Of a DNA stretch of 45,449 nucleotides, positions 24,269-33,230 are shown piece by piece. The notes under the pieces are model-generated. The model was given only the letters and a program-made list of their open reading frames with translations. It made no database searches and was not told where the DNA came from. Both the position numbers and the translations under genes were made by a program. The stretch lies in the NCBI RefSeq assembly GCF_028281305.1, contig NZ_JANQKD010000086.1, forward strand, positions 1 to 45,449, in the 5' to 3' direction. This stretch comes from Pelagibius sp. GTDB taxonomy: Bacteria; Pseudomonadota; Alphaproteobacteria; Kiloniellales; Kiloniellaceae. The first letter of the stretch is position 1, and every line of letters begins with the position of its first letter.

Positions 24269-24703
24269 GTGGCGGCTCTTGATCAATTGATGCGCGTGCA
24301 TCGTTGGAACCTGGACGAGAAGCGGCAGAAGCTTGCCGAGCTTGAGCGCCTGCGCGAACGGCTGCAGGGCAACATCGAAACGCTGGAAGAGGAGTTGCGG
24401 CGCGAGAAGGAGGCGGCGGCCCGGGCCGACGTCACCAGTATCTCATTGCCGGCCTTCATCCGCTCGACTTTGGAGCGCCGCCAGAAAATCGAGGAGTCTG
24501 TTGCCGAGGTCGAGCGATCGATCGCCGCGGCTCGGGAAGAGATCGCCGATGCTTTTCAGGAGCTGAAGAAGTACGAGACGGCACACAGCAACCAGCGCCG
24601 GCGTGAAGCCGAGAAGCAATCGAAGCGCGAGCAGGTCCTGGCGGACGAGGCCGGGTTGGAAATGCATCGACGCCGTGCCGCCGGGGCCGCCGGCGCCGAT
24701 TGA
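24269..24703 (+). CDS. fliJ: FliJ-like flagellar export coiled-coil protein
   Basis: A 144-residue, highly charged, almost entirely helical protein (LDQLMRVHRWNLDEKRQKLAELERL, then ETLEEELRREKEAAARADV and long ERRQKIEESVAEVERSIAAAR). FliJ sits in the FliI hexamer centre like the F1 gamma stalk and helps open the export gate. The length, the antiparallel coiled-coil pattern and the position directly after fliI identify it more than its sequence, which is poorly conserved in the family. AGGAG lies 10 bases before GTG 24269. Confidence 0.82.
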   Translation: MAALDQLMRVHRWNLDEKRQKLAELERLRERLQGNIETLEEELRREKEAAARADVTSISLPAFIRSTLERRQKIEESVAEVERSIAAAREEIADAFQELKKYETAHSNQRRREAEKQSKREQVLADEAGLEMHRRRAAGAAGAD

Positions 24704-24757
24704 TCTGGGGCAGCTACGCCAGGTCGCCTGCCACTCCGGTACCGACGAGATCTGACT

Positions 24758-26611
24758 CTAGACTTCGAGCACCGGCTCCAGAGCGCCTGCACGAGGGGCA
24801 GGATGGACCTGCTCCCAGTCCTGGGAGGTCTGGAACACCAGGCGCCCGCGGTAGCCGGCGATCGCATTCGTTTCCTCAAAGAGCGCCAGGAGATCCGCAC
24901 GCAGCAGGGGCGAAAGGTGACGCCGGCTGCGCAGGATGAGGTCGAACTGTTGCCCGCGGACCAAGCCGTCGAGCTGCAGTTCGCCGTGTCGCTTGAGGTC
25001 CAACTCCAGTACGAAACGGGTGGCGGATTCGTCACCGGCTTCGCCGGCCTGGCCGCCGCCGTCATGGTGACGGAAGAACAGACGCAGTTCGCGCAGGCCC
25101 TGATCGCTCCACACCGGAATCTGAAACAGCCGCCAGTCGCCGCCGGCCGCCTCTACGTTGCGGCTTAGCCCGGCCAGTTCCCGGCCAAGCCGCTCGATAA
25201 AGTCGCCGCGCTCGCCCCGTTCCAGGGCCGCTGCCGGTGCCGCCAGCCAGGCAAGCGGGTTGCCCTGGTTGATGGCGGAAAGAAAGAACAGAAGACCCGA
25301 GCCGAGCCGGGGGCCCACCTGGGGCAGGGCCCGCAGCAAGGCCTCGGAATGGGACGGCGGCAGATTTGCGAACAGCATCTCTTCCAGAGCCTCGGCCGTC
25401 GGCCAGGCGGCGGAGAGCCCGGGCAGCAGCGGCGGCGGGCGGCTGCCCTCCGGCAGCAGCACCTCCAGAGACAGGCTGCTTCCGGCCGGCAGATCGATGG
25501 GCGCTTTCAGGGTGATGCTTCCCAGAGGCGTGTGGAGGATGGTCGGGGCGCCGGCCGCCTTTCCGGTCACCAGACCCGTCAGGCGTAGCGTCCGGCCGTC
25601 CGCGGTCTGCGTCTGCGCTCCGGCCTCCGGCGCGCCCGCGTGGGCCGCGTTGGCGGCCCCGCTCGTTGCGCCAGCGGCCGTCGCACCGGGCGCCGTCGCG
25701 CCCGCGGCCTGGGCGGCCCCTGATGCGGTTACGCCCTGAAGCACTGCGGCCACGCTGCGGCCCGCGCCGATGGCGGAGGTTTGGGGGGCCAGCTTGAGGC
25801 CGGGTTCGCCGGTAGCGGTCCCAAGTCCGGAGGTGTTCGAAGCTTGCTGGGACGGGCCGGCAATGGACCCGCCGCCCGGGCCGCCTCCTCCGCCGGGGGA
25901 GGCCGGCGACTGACCTGGGACGGCCGCCTGTTGTCCGGCTCCGGCCGGGCTGGTCGTCGGCCCCGGAGCGCCGGCTTGGAGGCCAACCCCCTGCGGGCCT
26001 GTACCCGCCGGACCCTGGACACCGCCCGGGTTTCCAGGTGTGCCCGAGCCGCCCGCCGACAGGGTGGCGCCGGCCTGTGGGGTCGCGATGGCGAGAATGC
26101 GCAGCAGCAGCTCGCTTCCTGGTTCGGCGCTCGGCAGGCCCGCAAGCAGCGGGAGCGGCGGTGCCGTCTGCAGGACCGCACGCAGCAGGGAGGCGTTGGA
26201 GATGAGATCCGCGGTCAGCGCGGCGGCGACCCCCGGTCTGGGGGCCGGGCCGGCCGGGCCGCTGACCACGGCAGGCCGTGCGATGTCGTCTCCTGCCGTC
26301 GGGGCCGGACCTGCGCCTTCGACGGGAATCACGCTGAGCCCCGCCTGTGTGCCGCCGGCGCGCACCTGCAGGATTACCTCACTGCCGACTGCTAGGCTGC
26401 GGGCAGCGGCAAGCTTTACGATGGCGAGCTTTGTCTGGATGAGCAAAAGTCCGGCGTCATCCTGGCCAACGACCTGACCGCGCAGAAACTGGCCGGCGCT
26501 CAGGCGGGCGACCTCCGGAGCAGGGTCGACAAGCCGCGCGGCGATCTCAGGAAGGGCGGGGGAGACCGAGCGGGCGGCGCCTGGGCTGACCCCGGACGTG
26601 AAGCTGCGCAT
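24758..26611 (-). CDS. FliK-like protein, last gene of the fliF operon
   Basis: A 617-residue protein with three parts. The N-terminal 100 residues resemble a small beta domain (FLRGQVVGQDDAGLLLIQTK, LAVGSEVILQVRAGG). The middle (about 110-345) is Ala/Gly/Pro/Thr low-complexity sequence. The C-terminal 200 residues are folded (QVGPRLGSGLLFFLSAINQG; SATRFVLELDLKRHGELQLD; GLVRGQQFDLILRSRRHLSP), resembling the hook-length control C-terminal domain pattern of a strand pair plus helices. A clear FliK exists elsewhere in the window, so this is a paralogue or a distinct export/assembly factor. It ends the operon after flhG (13 bp gap) and is convergent with fliJ. Confidence 0.65.
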   Translation of the reverse strand: MRSFTSGVSPGAARSVSPALPEIAARLVDPAPEVARLSAGQFLRGQVVGQDDAGLLLIQTKLAIVKLAAARSLAVGSEVILQVRAGGTQAGLSVIPVEGAGPAPTAGDDIARPAVVSGPAGPAPRPGVAAALTADLISNASLLRAVLQTAPPLPLLAGLPSAEPGSELLLRILAIATPQAGATLSAGGSGTPGNPGGVQGPAGTGPQGVGLQAGAPGPTTSPAGAGQQAAVPGQSPASPGGGGGPGGGSIAGPSQQASNTSGLGTATGEPGLKLAPQTSAIGAGRSVAAVLQGVTASGAAQAAGATAPGATAAGATSGAANAAHAGAPEAGAQTQTADGRTLRLTGLVTGKAAGAPTILHTPLGSITLKAPIDLPAGSSLSLEVLLPEGSRPPPLLPGLSAAWPTAEALEEMLFANLPPSHSEALLRALPQVGPRLGSGLLFFLSAINQGNPLAWLAAPAAALERGERGDFIERLGRELAGLSRNVEAAGGDWRLFQIPVWSDQGLRELRLFFRHHDGGGQAGEAGDESATRFVLELDLKRHGELQLDGLVRGQQFDLILRSRRHLSPLLRADLLALFEETNAIAGYRGRLVFQTSQDWEQVHPAPRAGALEPVLEV

Positions 26612-26624
26612 CGCTCCGCTCCGC

Positions 26625-27413
26625 CTATCCCCGCCGCCGCAGGTGCTGTGCCAGCTTCTCGACGTCTTTGGCGGCGTCGCTGACCGGGTGACGGGTGAGG
26701 GTGGGGATCTGGTGGCGGATGGCGTCCTTCACCCGCGGATCGCGGCGGATGACGCCGGCCAGCGGCGGCGAGATCTTGAGGAAGGACTCGCAGGCCTTCA
26801 GCAGGGTTGCATAGGTGCGCTCTCCCTCTGCGGGGGAGCCTGCCATGTTGATGACGATGCGGATGTCGGCCTTGGGGTCCTGGCGGTGGGCGAGCTTGAT
26901 GAAGGCATAGGCATCGGTCAGCGAGGTCGGCTCGTCGGTTGCGACGATCAGGCTGGTCGCGGCCAGGGCGGCGAGCTGGCGCACGCTGCGCTCCAAGCCG
27001 GCTCCCAGGTCCAGGATCGTGCTGTCATAGCGGGGCGAGAGTGCCGCCAGATCCTGCAGCAGGGACGAAAAGCGCGGTGCGGCGAGGCCCGCCAGGCCGC
27101 CGCTGCCGGAACGCCCGGCAATGACGTCGAAGCCGGCCTCGGGATGAGTGGCGGCGGCCTCTGCGAGGCTGTACTGGCCGGCGAGTGCGCCGGTGAGGTC
27201 GCGGCCCGGCTGCAGACCGAGCTGAATATCGACGTTGGCCAGGCCCAGATCACCGTCGAAGAGAAGCACGCGGCGGCCATCCTTCGCCAGAGCCTGGGAC
27301 AGCGTGACGGAGAGCCAGGTCTTGCCGACACCCCCCTTGCCCGAGGCGACGGCGACCATGTTGGCGCAGCGCTGGGGCCTCTTCGCAGTCTCGATCACGG
27401 GTGCTTCACTCAT
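26625..27413 (-). CDS. flhG: Flagellar number regulator FlhG (MinD-like ATPase)
   Basis: FlhG limits flagellar number, working against FlhF. The 262-residue protein has the deviant Walker A motif VAVASGKGGVGKTWLSVTLS, the switch I region LLFDGDLGLANVDIQLGL, switch II YDSTILDLGAGLERSV and TDEPTSLTDAYAFIKL, all typical of the ParA/MinD superfamily FlhG/YlxH branch. ATG 27413 was chosen over longer upstream frames because it lies 4 bp after the flhF stop. No amphipathic C-terminal membrane helix is obvious; the end is LAQHLRRRG. Confidence 0.93.
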   Translation of the reverse strand: MSEAPVIETAKRPQRCANMVAVASGKGGVGKTWLSVTLSQALAKDGRRVLLFDGDLGLANVDIQLGLQPGRDLTGALAGQYSLAEAAATHPEAGFDVIAGRSGSGGLAGLAAPRFSSLLQDLAALSPRYDSTILDLGAGLERSVRQLAALAATSLIVATDEPTSLTDAYAFIKLAHRQDPKADIRIVINMAGSPAEGERTYATLLKACESFLKISPPLAGVIRRDPRVKDAIRHQIPTLTRHPVSDAAKDVEKLAQHLRRRG

Positions 27414-27417
27414 CGTT

Positions 27418-28386
27418 TCATTCCGCCGCCAAGAGGGAGGTGGGCTCGAAGGGTTCGCAGGTGCCGAGCAGCCGTGCGAGGGATACCGGGTTCGCCGGCA
27501 CCAGGCCGGCGCCGATGTGCCGGGAAACGCCGGCGGCCAGGAAGGACAACCCGCCGGCATGGGCAGCGGCAATGACGCCGCCGAACCGGCGCGCGGCATC
27601 CAGGCGCGTGGGTATCAGGGCGGTGGCTCCAAGCTCGCCATAGGCAAGCCCTGCGTCTGCGGCTTCCGCCGGGTCCCCGCCGGCGGAGAGCACCACGGCA
27701 AGCCGTGCCCCCGCCGCCTCGGCCGTATCGCCCAGCATGCGCAGTTCGACCTCGTCGAAGGGATTGCTGCCGACCGTGTCGATAACCGCCATCTCGCCGT
27801 CGCCGCGCTCGCGAACGGCGGCGGCCACCGCTTCCGGCCCAGCGGCGCAGACCAGCCGGGCGCCGAGCGCCTCGGCGAAGGCCTCCGCCTGGGCCCGGCC
27901 GCCGGCCTTGTCGGCGTCCATGGTGACCAGGAGGCTGCTTGCACCCGCGAGGCGGGCACAGGCGCAGAGCTTGGCTGCGGTCACCGACTTGCCGGCGCCG
28001 GAAGGGCCGACCAGCATAAGCGGCTGTTCGGGACCAACCTCAGACAACGGCTGGAAGCCCAGCTCGTGATCCAGTGCGGCCGCCAGGGCCATGACCCAGT
28101 CGTCGATCAACAGGCCGCCGGCCGCGTTCAGCAGACGGTCGGCCAGGCCACGCGGCACGCGGTGGTGGTCCAGGACGGTCGCGATCCGGTCGGCCTGCTC
28201 CAGTTCGCCGTAGAGCGCTTCGGGTGCGGTGTCGTCACCGGCCTCGCTCTCGATGGCGGCGGTGATCTTGACGCCCTCGGCGCCGTCATCCTGGGTGGAA
28301 AGGATGATCGCCTCGTCGCCCAGGGCGGCGCGCACCTTGTCCATGGCCTCCGGCAGGGTCCGGCCGGTGAAGCTGCGCAGCAGCAT
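27418..28386 (-). CDS. flhF: SRP-type GTPase-like flagellar placement protein FlhF, with altered G motifs
   Basis: FlhF places the flagellum at the pole. The 322-residue protein begins MLLRSFTGRTLPEAMDKVRAALG, a typical FlhF N-terminus, has a helical N domain, and a P-loop VGPSGAGKS (127-134). Other nucleotide motifs depart from the SRP family: the DTYRIGA motif reads DADKAGG (157-163), DTAGR reads DTVGSNPF (203-210), and TKLD reads TRLD (260-263). It may bind GTP weakly or not hydrolyse it. It overlaps flhA (ATGA) and is followed by flhG, the normal order. Confidence 0.9.
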   Translation of the reverse strand: MLLRSFTGRTLPEAMDKVRAALGDEAIILSTQDDGAEGVKITAAIESEAGDDTAPEALYGELEQADRIATVLDHHRVPRGLADRLLNAAGGLLIDDWVMALAAALDHELGFQPLSEVGPEQPLMLVGPSGAGKSVTAAKLCACARLAGASSLLVTMDADKAGGRAQAEAFAEALGARLVCAAGPEAVAAAVRERGDGEMAVIDTVGSNPFDEVELRMLGDTAEAAGARLAVVLSAGGDPAEAADAGLAYGELGATALIPTRLDAARRFGGVIAAAHAGGLSFLAAGVSRHIGAGLVPANPVSLARLLGTCEPFEPTSLLAAE

Positions 28387-30491
28387 CAGATCTGCCCCAG
28401 AGTCTTGATCTTCGCCTTCGCGTGCACTTCATTCTGGGACAGCACGACGGTCGAGGGGCGGAAGCGTTCGACGATGGAGCGGACAAAGGGCCGGACCGGC
28501 GGGCTGGTCAGCAGGATCGGGCTCTCACCCAGCATTGCGTGGCGCTCGAAAGTCTGGCGCACTGCCGTGATGAACTCCTGCAGGCGTGTCGGCGCCATGG
28601 AGAGCTGGCGGTCTTCGCCCTCACCGACGATCGCCTCGGCGAAGGACTGCTCCCACTCGGGCGAGAGCGTCACCATGGGGATGAAGCCTTCGGCGTTGGC
28701 CTGCTCGTTGGAGATCTGCCGGGCGAGGCGGGCGCGCACGTGTTCGGTGATCGCCGTCACATTGCGGGTGTAGCCGCAGGCCTCGGAGACACCTTCGAGG
28801 ATGGTCGGCAGATCGCGGACCGACACCCGTTCCGACAACAGGTTCTGCAACACCCGCTGCAGGCCGCCGACGGTGATCTGGCTGGGAATCAGGTCGCCGA
28901 TCAGCTTCTGCTGTTCGCTATCCTGCTCGTCCAGCAGCTTCTGGGTCTCCGCATAGGACAGCAGCTCGGCCATGTTCTCCTTGATCGTTTCGGTCAAGTG
29001 GGTTGTCACCACCGTCGGCGGATCGACCACGGTATAGCCACGGAAGAGGGCTTCCTCGCGGCTGGACTCGTCGCACCACAGGGCCGGCAGGCCGAAGGTG
29101 GGCTCCACCGTGTCTTCGCCGGGCAGGGGGATCTTCTCCCCGCGCGGGTCCATGACGAGAAGCATGTTGGGACGCAACTCGCCCCGGCCGGCCTCGATCT
29201 CCTTCACCCGGATGATGTAGGTGTTTGCAGGGAGCTGCAGGTTGTCCTGGATCCGTACCGAGGGCATCACGAAACCGATTTCCTGCGCCAGCTGGCGGCG
29301 CAGGGACTTGATCTGGTCCGTCAGCCGCTGGCCGCCCTGTCCGTTGATCATCGGCAGCAGGCCGTAGCCGAGCTCCAGGCGCACGTGGTCGATCTGCAGG
29401 GCCTGGGCAATCGGCTCCTCGGCCACCGGCGCCTGGGCCTCGGCGGCGGCGACCTGGGCCTGCTCGGCCGCGGCGCTGGCGTTGCGGCGGCTGGCGAGCC
29501 AGGCGAAACCGCCGGCGATAGCCGCCAGGGCCAGAAAGGGGACGGCGGGGATGCCCGGCAGCAGCGCCAGCGCCAGCATAAGAAAAGACGAAAGCCCGAG
29601 AGCGAGAGGATAGCCGCTGAGCTGGCCGACGACCGCCTTGTCCATGGAGCCGGCTGCGGCGGACTTGGTGATCAGGAGACCGGCGGCCGTGGAGACGATC
29701 AGCGCCGGGATCTGGCTGACCAGGCCGTCGCCGACGGTCAGCAGGGTATAGGTTTCGGCGGCCTCGCCGAAGGTCAGGTCCTTCTGGGCGACACCGATGA
29801 TCATGCCGCCGATCACGTTGATGAAGGTGATCATGAGGCCGGCGATGGCGTCGCCGCGGACGAACTTGGCGGCGCCGTCCATGGACCCGAAGAAGGTGCT
29901 TTCGTCTTCCAGTTCCTTGCGCCGGGCGCGGGCGCTGGCTTCATCGATCAGGCCGGCCGAGAGGTCGGCGTCGATGGCCATCTGCTTGCCCGGCATGGCA
30001 TCCAGGCTGAAGCGCGCGGAGACCTCCGCAATGCGCCCGGAACCCTTTGTAATCACGATGAAATTCACGATCACCAGGATTCCGAAGATGATGATCCCGA
30101 TGACGAAGCTGCCGCTCATGACGAAGAAGCCAAAGGCTTCGATCACCTTTCCGGCGGCATCGGTGCCGCTGTGACCCTCGGACAAGATGAGGCGCGTCGA
30201 GGCCAGGTTCAGCGCCAGGCGCATCATCGTCGCGATGAGCAGGACCGTCGGAAACGAGCTGAACTCGAGCGGTTTGCCGATAAAGAGGACGGTCATCAGG
30301 ATCAACACGGAGAAGGCCATGGAGACCGCCAGCGAGAGATCCAGCATCCAGCTCGGCATCGGCAGGATGAGGACGACGAGAATGGTCGTCACGCCAAGCG
30401 CCAGCGCGACATCGCCACGCTTGAGCATGTTGAACGCGTTGGCTAGCTGGCTGCCGCCCGCCGAGGAGTCGTCTGCGTTGGACTCGGCCAT
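28386..30491 (-). CDS. flhA: Flagellar export gate protein FlhA
   Basis: FlhA is the large proton-driven export gate of the flagellar type III system. The 701-residue length is normal. The first half has about eight transmembrane helices (LALGVTTILVVLILPMPSWMLDLSLAVSMAF, then FGFFVMSGSFVIGIIIFGILVIVNFIVITKGSGRIAEVSARFSLDAMPGKQMAID, the highly conserved FHIPEP-type loop). The cytoplasmic half (from about 360) contains the nine-membered ring domain with YVVDPPTVVTTHLTE-type and LLSERVSVRDLPTILE stretches. Start 30491 and end 28386 overlap or abut neighbours on both sides. It is downstream of flbD by 47 bp. Confidence 0.97.
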   Translation of the reverse strand: MAESNADDSSAGGSQLANAFNMLKRGDVALALGVTTILVVLILPMPSWMLDLSLAVSMAFSVLILMTVLFIGKPLEFSSFPTVLLIATMMRLALNLASTRLILSEGHSGTDAAGKVIEAFGFFVMSGSFVIGIIIFGILVIVNFIVITKGSGRIAEVSARFSLDAMPGKQMAIDADLSAGLIDEASARARRKELEDESTFFGSMDGAAKFVRGDAIAGLMITFINVIGGMIIGVAQKDLTFGEAAETYTLLTVGDGLVSQIPALIVSTAAGLLITKSAAAGSMDKAVVGQLSGYPLALGLSSFLMLALALLPGIPAVPFLALAAIAGGFAWLASRRNASAAAEQAQVAAAEAQAPVAEEPIAQALQIDHVRLELGYGLLPMINGQGGQRLTDQIKSLRRQLAQEIGFVMPSVRIQDNLQLPANTYIIRVKEIEAGRGELRPNMLLVMDPRGEKIPLPGEDTVEPTFGLPALWCDESSREEALFRGYTVVDPPTVVTTHLTETIKENMAELLSYAETQKLLDEQDSEQQKLIGDLIPSQITVGGLQRVLQNLLSERVSVRDLPTILEGVSEACGYTRNVTAITEHVRARLARQISNEQANAEGFIPMVTLSPEWEQSFAEAIVGEGEDRQLSMAPTRLQEFITAVRQTFERHAMLGESPILLTSPPVRPFVRSIVERFRPSTVVLSQNEVHAKAKIKTLGQI

Positions 30492-30538
30492 CTTGGCTCT
30501 CGTGCTGCCTTACCCGCTTCGGTTCATGTCCTTCTCGC

Positions 30539-31927
30539 TCAAGCCGGTGTCGTCCGTTCGTTGTCGCCCGGCATCGGCACGGCGACGCCATCCTGGCTGT
30601 AGAGCTTCAGCTTGTTACGCAGCGTGCGGATGGAGATTCCAAGGATGTTGGCCGCATGGGTTCGGTTCCCCAGGCAGTGCTGCAGGGTGTCCAGGATCAG
30701 ATCTTTCTCCACGTCGGCCACGGTGCGGCCCACCAGGGCCTTCACGTCGCCGGCAGCCTGGCCATCCTGGCCATCGGGCTCCGCTCCGGCGCCGCTCTCG
30801 GCGGCCTTGCCTTCGGAGGGCCGCAGACTCTGGCCGGTCAGAATGATCGCGCTCGCATCGATAACACCGTCGCGCGAAAGCAGGACCGCCCGGTGCATGG
30901 TGTTTTCCAGTTCGCGCACATTGCCGCGCCAGTGGTGCCCGGCCAGCACGCCCTGCGCTTCCGGGGTCAGCTTGAGCGGCGTCATCCCGTTGGCTTCCGC
31001 ATACTTCGCGGTGAAGTGCTGGGCCAGTATGGGAATGTCCTGAGGCCGCTCGCGCAGCGAAGGCAGCGGAATGTTCACGACGTTCAGGCGGTAGTAGAGG
31101 TCTTCCCGGAAGTTGCCCTTGGCAACCTCTTCCTCAAGGTTTCGGTTGGAGGTCGCAAGCAGGCGGATATCGACCTTGATCGGCTGTCCGCCGCCGACGC
31201 GATCGATCTCGCGTTCCTGGATCGCCCGCAGCAGCTTGGCCTGAAGACGCGGATGCATCTCAGAGATCTCGTCGAGCAGCAGGGTTCCGCCGCTGGCTTC
31301 CTCGAACTTGCCGACGCGCCGGGTCACGGCGCCGGTGAAGGCACCCTTCTCATGCCCGAACAGCTCGGACTCAAGCAGATTCTCGGGGATGGCCGCGCAG
31401 TTCACCGAGATGAAATGCTGGGCGGCTCGCTTCGACTTGCTGTGGAGGAAGCGGGCCATGACCTCTTTACCGGTGCCGGATTCACCGGTGATAAGGACGC
31501 TGGCATCGGACGGCGCCACCTGTTCGGCCAGGCGCAGTACGTCGCTCATAATGGGGTCGCGGAAGACGACGGTGCTCGTCTCCTCGGCAACGGCGGAGAG
31601 CACGGCAGCGATCAGTTCCGCATCGGGGGGCAGGGGGATGTACTCCTGCGCACCTGCGCGGATGGCATCGGCGGCAGCCGAAGGCTCCGGGCCGATTCCG
31701 CAGGCGACCACCGGGACGGCAATGCGCTCGGACTCAAGGCTGGAGCACAGGTTGCCGATGTCGAGGCTGACCTCCACCATTACCAGATCGGCGCCCTGGC
31801 CCGACCGCAGGGCGTTCATGGCCCCCGAGACATCGTCGACATGGGCGACCTTTGCGCCGCTTTGCAGGGCGAGCTTTCCCGCCGTTGCAATATGTCCGTC
31901 CAGTGTTCCTACAATGAGAAGCCGCAT
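30539..31927 (-). CDS. flbD: Sigma-54 activator FlbD
   Basis: FlbD activates late flagellar promoters with sigma-54. The 462-residue protein has a receiver-like N-terminal domain (1-120), an AAA+ domain (about 123-355) with Walker A ITGESGTGKE (about 147-155), the sigma-54 contact loop GAFTGA (195-200), GGTLLLDEISEMHPRLQAKL and the arginine-finger region FREDLYYRLNVV, and a Fis-type helix-turn-helix (HAANILGISIRTLRNKLKLY, about 430). The receiver has Glu52 (LVMVEVSLDI) where phosphorylated receivers have Asp, so it is probably not controlled by phosphorylation, in line with the FliX-dependent FlbD of Caulobacter. No fliX gene is in the window. It is inside the fliF operon. Confidence 0.93.
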   Translation of the reverse strand: MRLLIVGTLDGHIATAGKLALQSGAKVAHVDDVSGAMNALRSGQGADLVMVEVSLDIGNLCSSLESERIAVPVVACGIGPEPSAAADAIRAGAQEYIPLPPDAELIAAVLSAVAEETSTVVFRDPIMSDVLRLAEQVAPSDASVLITGESGTGKEVMARFLHSKSKRAAQHFISVNCAAIPENLLESELFGHEKGAFTGAVTRRVGKFEEASGGTLLLDEISEMHPRLQAKLLRAIQEREIDRVGGGQPIKVDIRLLATSNRNLEEEVAKGNFREDLYYRLNVVNIPLPSLRERPQDIPILAQHFTAKYAEANGMTPLKLTPEAQGVLAGHHWRGNVRELENTMHRAVLLSRDGVIDASAIILTGQSLRPSEGKAAESGAGAEPDGQDGQAAGDVKALVGRTVADVEKDLILDTLQHCLGNRTHAANILGISIRTLRNKLKLYSQDGVAVPMPGDNERTTPA

Positions 31928-31969
31928 GCCTTCTCTCCACGTCCTAACTGTTGAATCCGGTAATCACTG

Positions 31970-32812
31970 TCAGTTGAAGTAATCGACCCTCTCGCGAGGG
32001 GACAAAACGGTGTTAAGCAGAAGCTCGAGCCGCCGCGGGTTTTCCTGCCGGCTGATCGAAGCCGCGCCGATGGTGTAGATCTGCTGCACGACGGACTCGA
32101 TCCGGGCGTTGCGCTCCAGCTTGGTCGCCAGCGGCGTGAAGACCATGTTCGCCAGGACGGCGCCATAGAAGGTCGTGAGCAGCGCGACGGCCATCGCCGG
32201 GCCGATGCTGGAAGGGTCGTCCAGGTTGCCCAGCATCTGCACGAGGCCGATCAGGGTCCCGATGAGGCCCATGGCCGGCGCGACCTCGCCGGCACGGCGC
32301 AGCACGCCGGCGGAACGCAGATGGCGCTCGTAGGTGGCCTGGCTTTCCTGGGCCAGAATCCGCTCCACCTCTTCGGCCGGCAGGCCGTCGACCACCAGGG
32401 TGATGGCGCGATGCAGGAAGGGAGCCTCGATCAGGTTGTCGGTCACGTTCTGCAGCGCGAGGCGCCCGCGCTTGCGGGCCAGATCGGCCAGATAGAGGGC
32501 CTGCAGCACGGCGTTGTCGGGGGACTCGGAATTGTAGACGGCAGCCCGGAACATCAGGCCCTGGGCCTGGCCGATTTCGGTCAGGCTGAAGGACACGGTG
32601 GTAACCAGAAAGGTGCCGCCGATTACGATCAGGATCGCGGGGACGTCCAGAAAAGCGGAAGGCTGCCCGCCGAGCACCATGGCGCCGATGATCATCGCAA
32701 AGGCGCCGCTGACACCCAGCAGGGTGGCGAAGTCAACAGTCGGTCCGATCCGCGGCGCCTGGGGCGCTGCGGCGGGCTGACCGCTGTTGCTCGTGGTGTC
32801 CACGTTCGCCAT
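31970..32812 (-). CDS. motA: Flagellar stator protein, MotA/PomA family
   Basis: An ion-channel stator subunit that pairs with MotB/PomB and drives rotation. The 280-residue protein has four transmembrane helices (LLGVSGAFAMIIGAMVLGG, FLDVPAILIVIGGTFLVTTV, and two after residue 180), the cytoplasmic loop with charged residues that meet FliG (RHLRSAGVLRRAGEVAPAMG), then the conserved GLIGTLIGLVQMLGNLDDPSSIGPAMAVALLTTFYGAVLANM. The LGGTFLVTT and DDPSSIGPAMAVALLTT patterns are closer to PomA (sodium-type) than E. coli MotA, but ion choice cannot be settled by eye. No MotB gene is adjacent. Confidence 0.92.
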   Translation of the reverse strand: MANVDTTSNSGQPAAAPQAPRIGPTVDFATLLGVSGAFAMIIGAMVLGGQPSAFLDVPAILIVIGGTFLVTTVSFSLTEIGQAQGLMFRAAVYNSESPDNAVLQALYLADLARKRGRLALQNVTDNLIEAPFLHRAITLVVDGLPAEEVERILAQESQATYERHLRSAGVLRRAGEVAPAMGLIGTLIGLVQMLGNLDDPSSIGPAMAVALLTTFYGAVLANMVFTPLATKLERNARIESVVQQIYTIGAASISRQENPRRLELLLNTVLSPRERVDYFN

Positions 32813-32840
32813 TGCTGCGTTGCTTCCCGACGTTTTCCGC

Positions 32841-33203
32841 TTAGTTGCGGTCGACCTTGATAATCTCGGTCATGGTCACGCCGAGGTGCTCCTCGACCAC
32901 CACGACCTCGCCGCGGGCGACCAGACGGTTGTTTACATAGATGTCGATCGCCTCGCCGACCTTGCGGTCGAGCTCGACAACCGCGCCGCGGCCCAGTTTC
33001 AGAAGCTGACTGACCTGCATGTTCGCCTTGCCGAGCACGGCGGAAACCTGGACCGGGATGTCGTAGACCGCTTCCAGTTCCTTGGCGTTGGTCGGCGGCC
33101 GGCCACCGTCGGGCAACTGGCCGCTGTCTTCATCATCATCGGGGGCCAGATCGCCGGTCCCGACATCGAGGTCGGCCAGATCCAGGGTATCTTCTTCGGT
33201 CAT
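32841..33203 (-). CDS. fliN: Flagellar switch protein FliN
   Basis: FliN is part of the C ring that sets rotation direction and receives export cargo. The 120-residue protein has an acidic N-terminus (1-35, EDTLDLADLDV) and the SpoA domain (about 48-118): YDIPVQVSAVLGKANMQVSQ, then LLKLGRGAVVELDRKVGEAIDIYVNN and LVARGEVVVVEEHLGVTMTEII, fully typical. It lies 27 bp after fliH and 28 bp before motA. FliM, its partner, is not in this window. Confidence 0.96.
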   Translation of the reverse strand: MTEEDTLDLADLDVGTGDLAPDDDEDSGQLPDGGRPPTNAKELEAVYDIPVQVSAVLGKANMQVSQLLKLGRGAVVELDRKVGEAIDIYVNNRLVARGEVVVVEEHLGVTMTEIIKVDRN

Positions 33204-33230
33204 TTAAGACCTCCTCTCAACATGCCGCCG

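Noticed and set aside
28422..30446. A 674-codon plus-strand open frame opposite flhA
   Set aside because: Antisense shadow of flhA; the product is His/Gly/Asp-rich without any recognisable fold.
30656..31954. A 432-codon plus-strand open frame opposite flbD
   Set aside because: Shadow of flbD, which has intact AAA+ and DNA-binding motifs.
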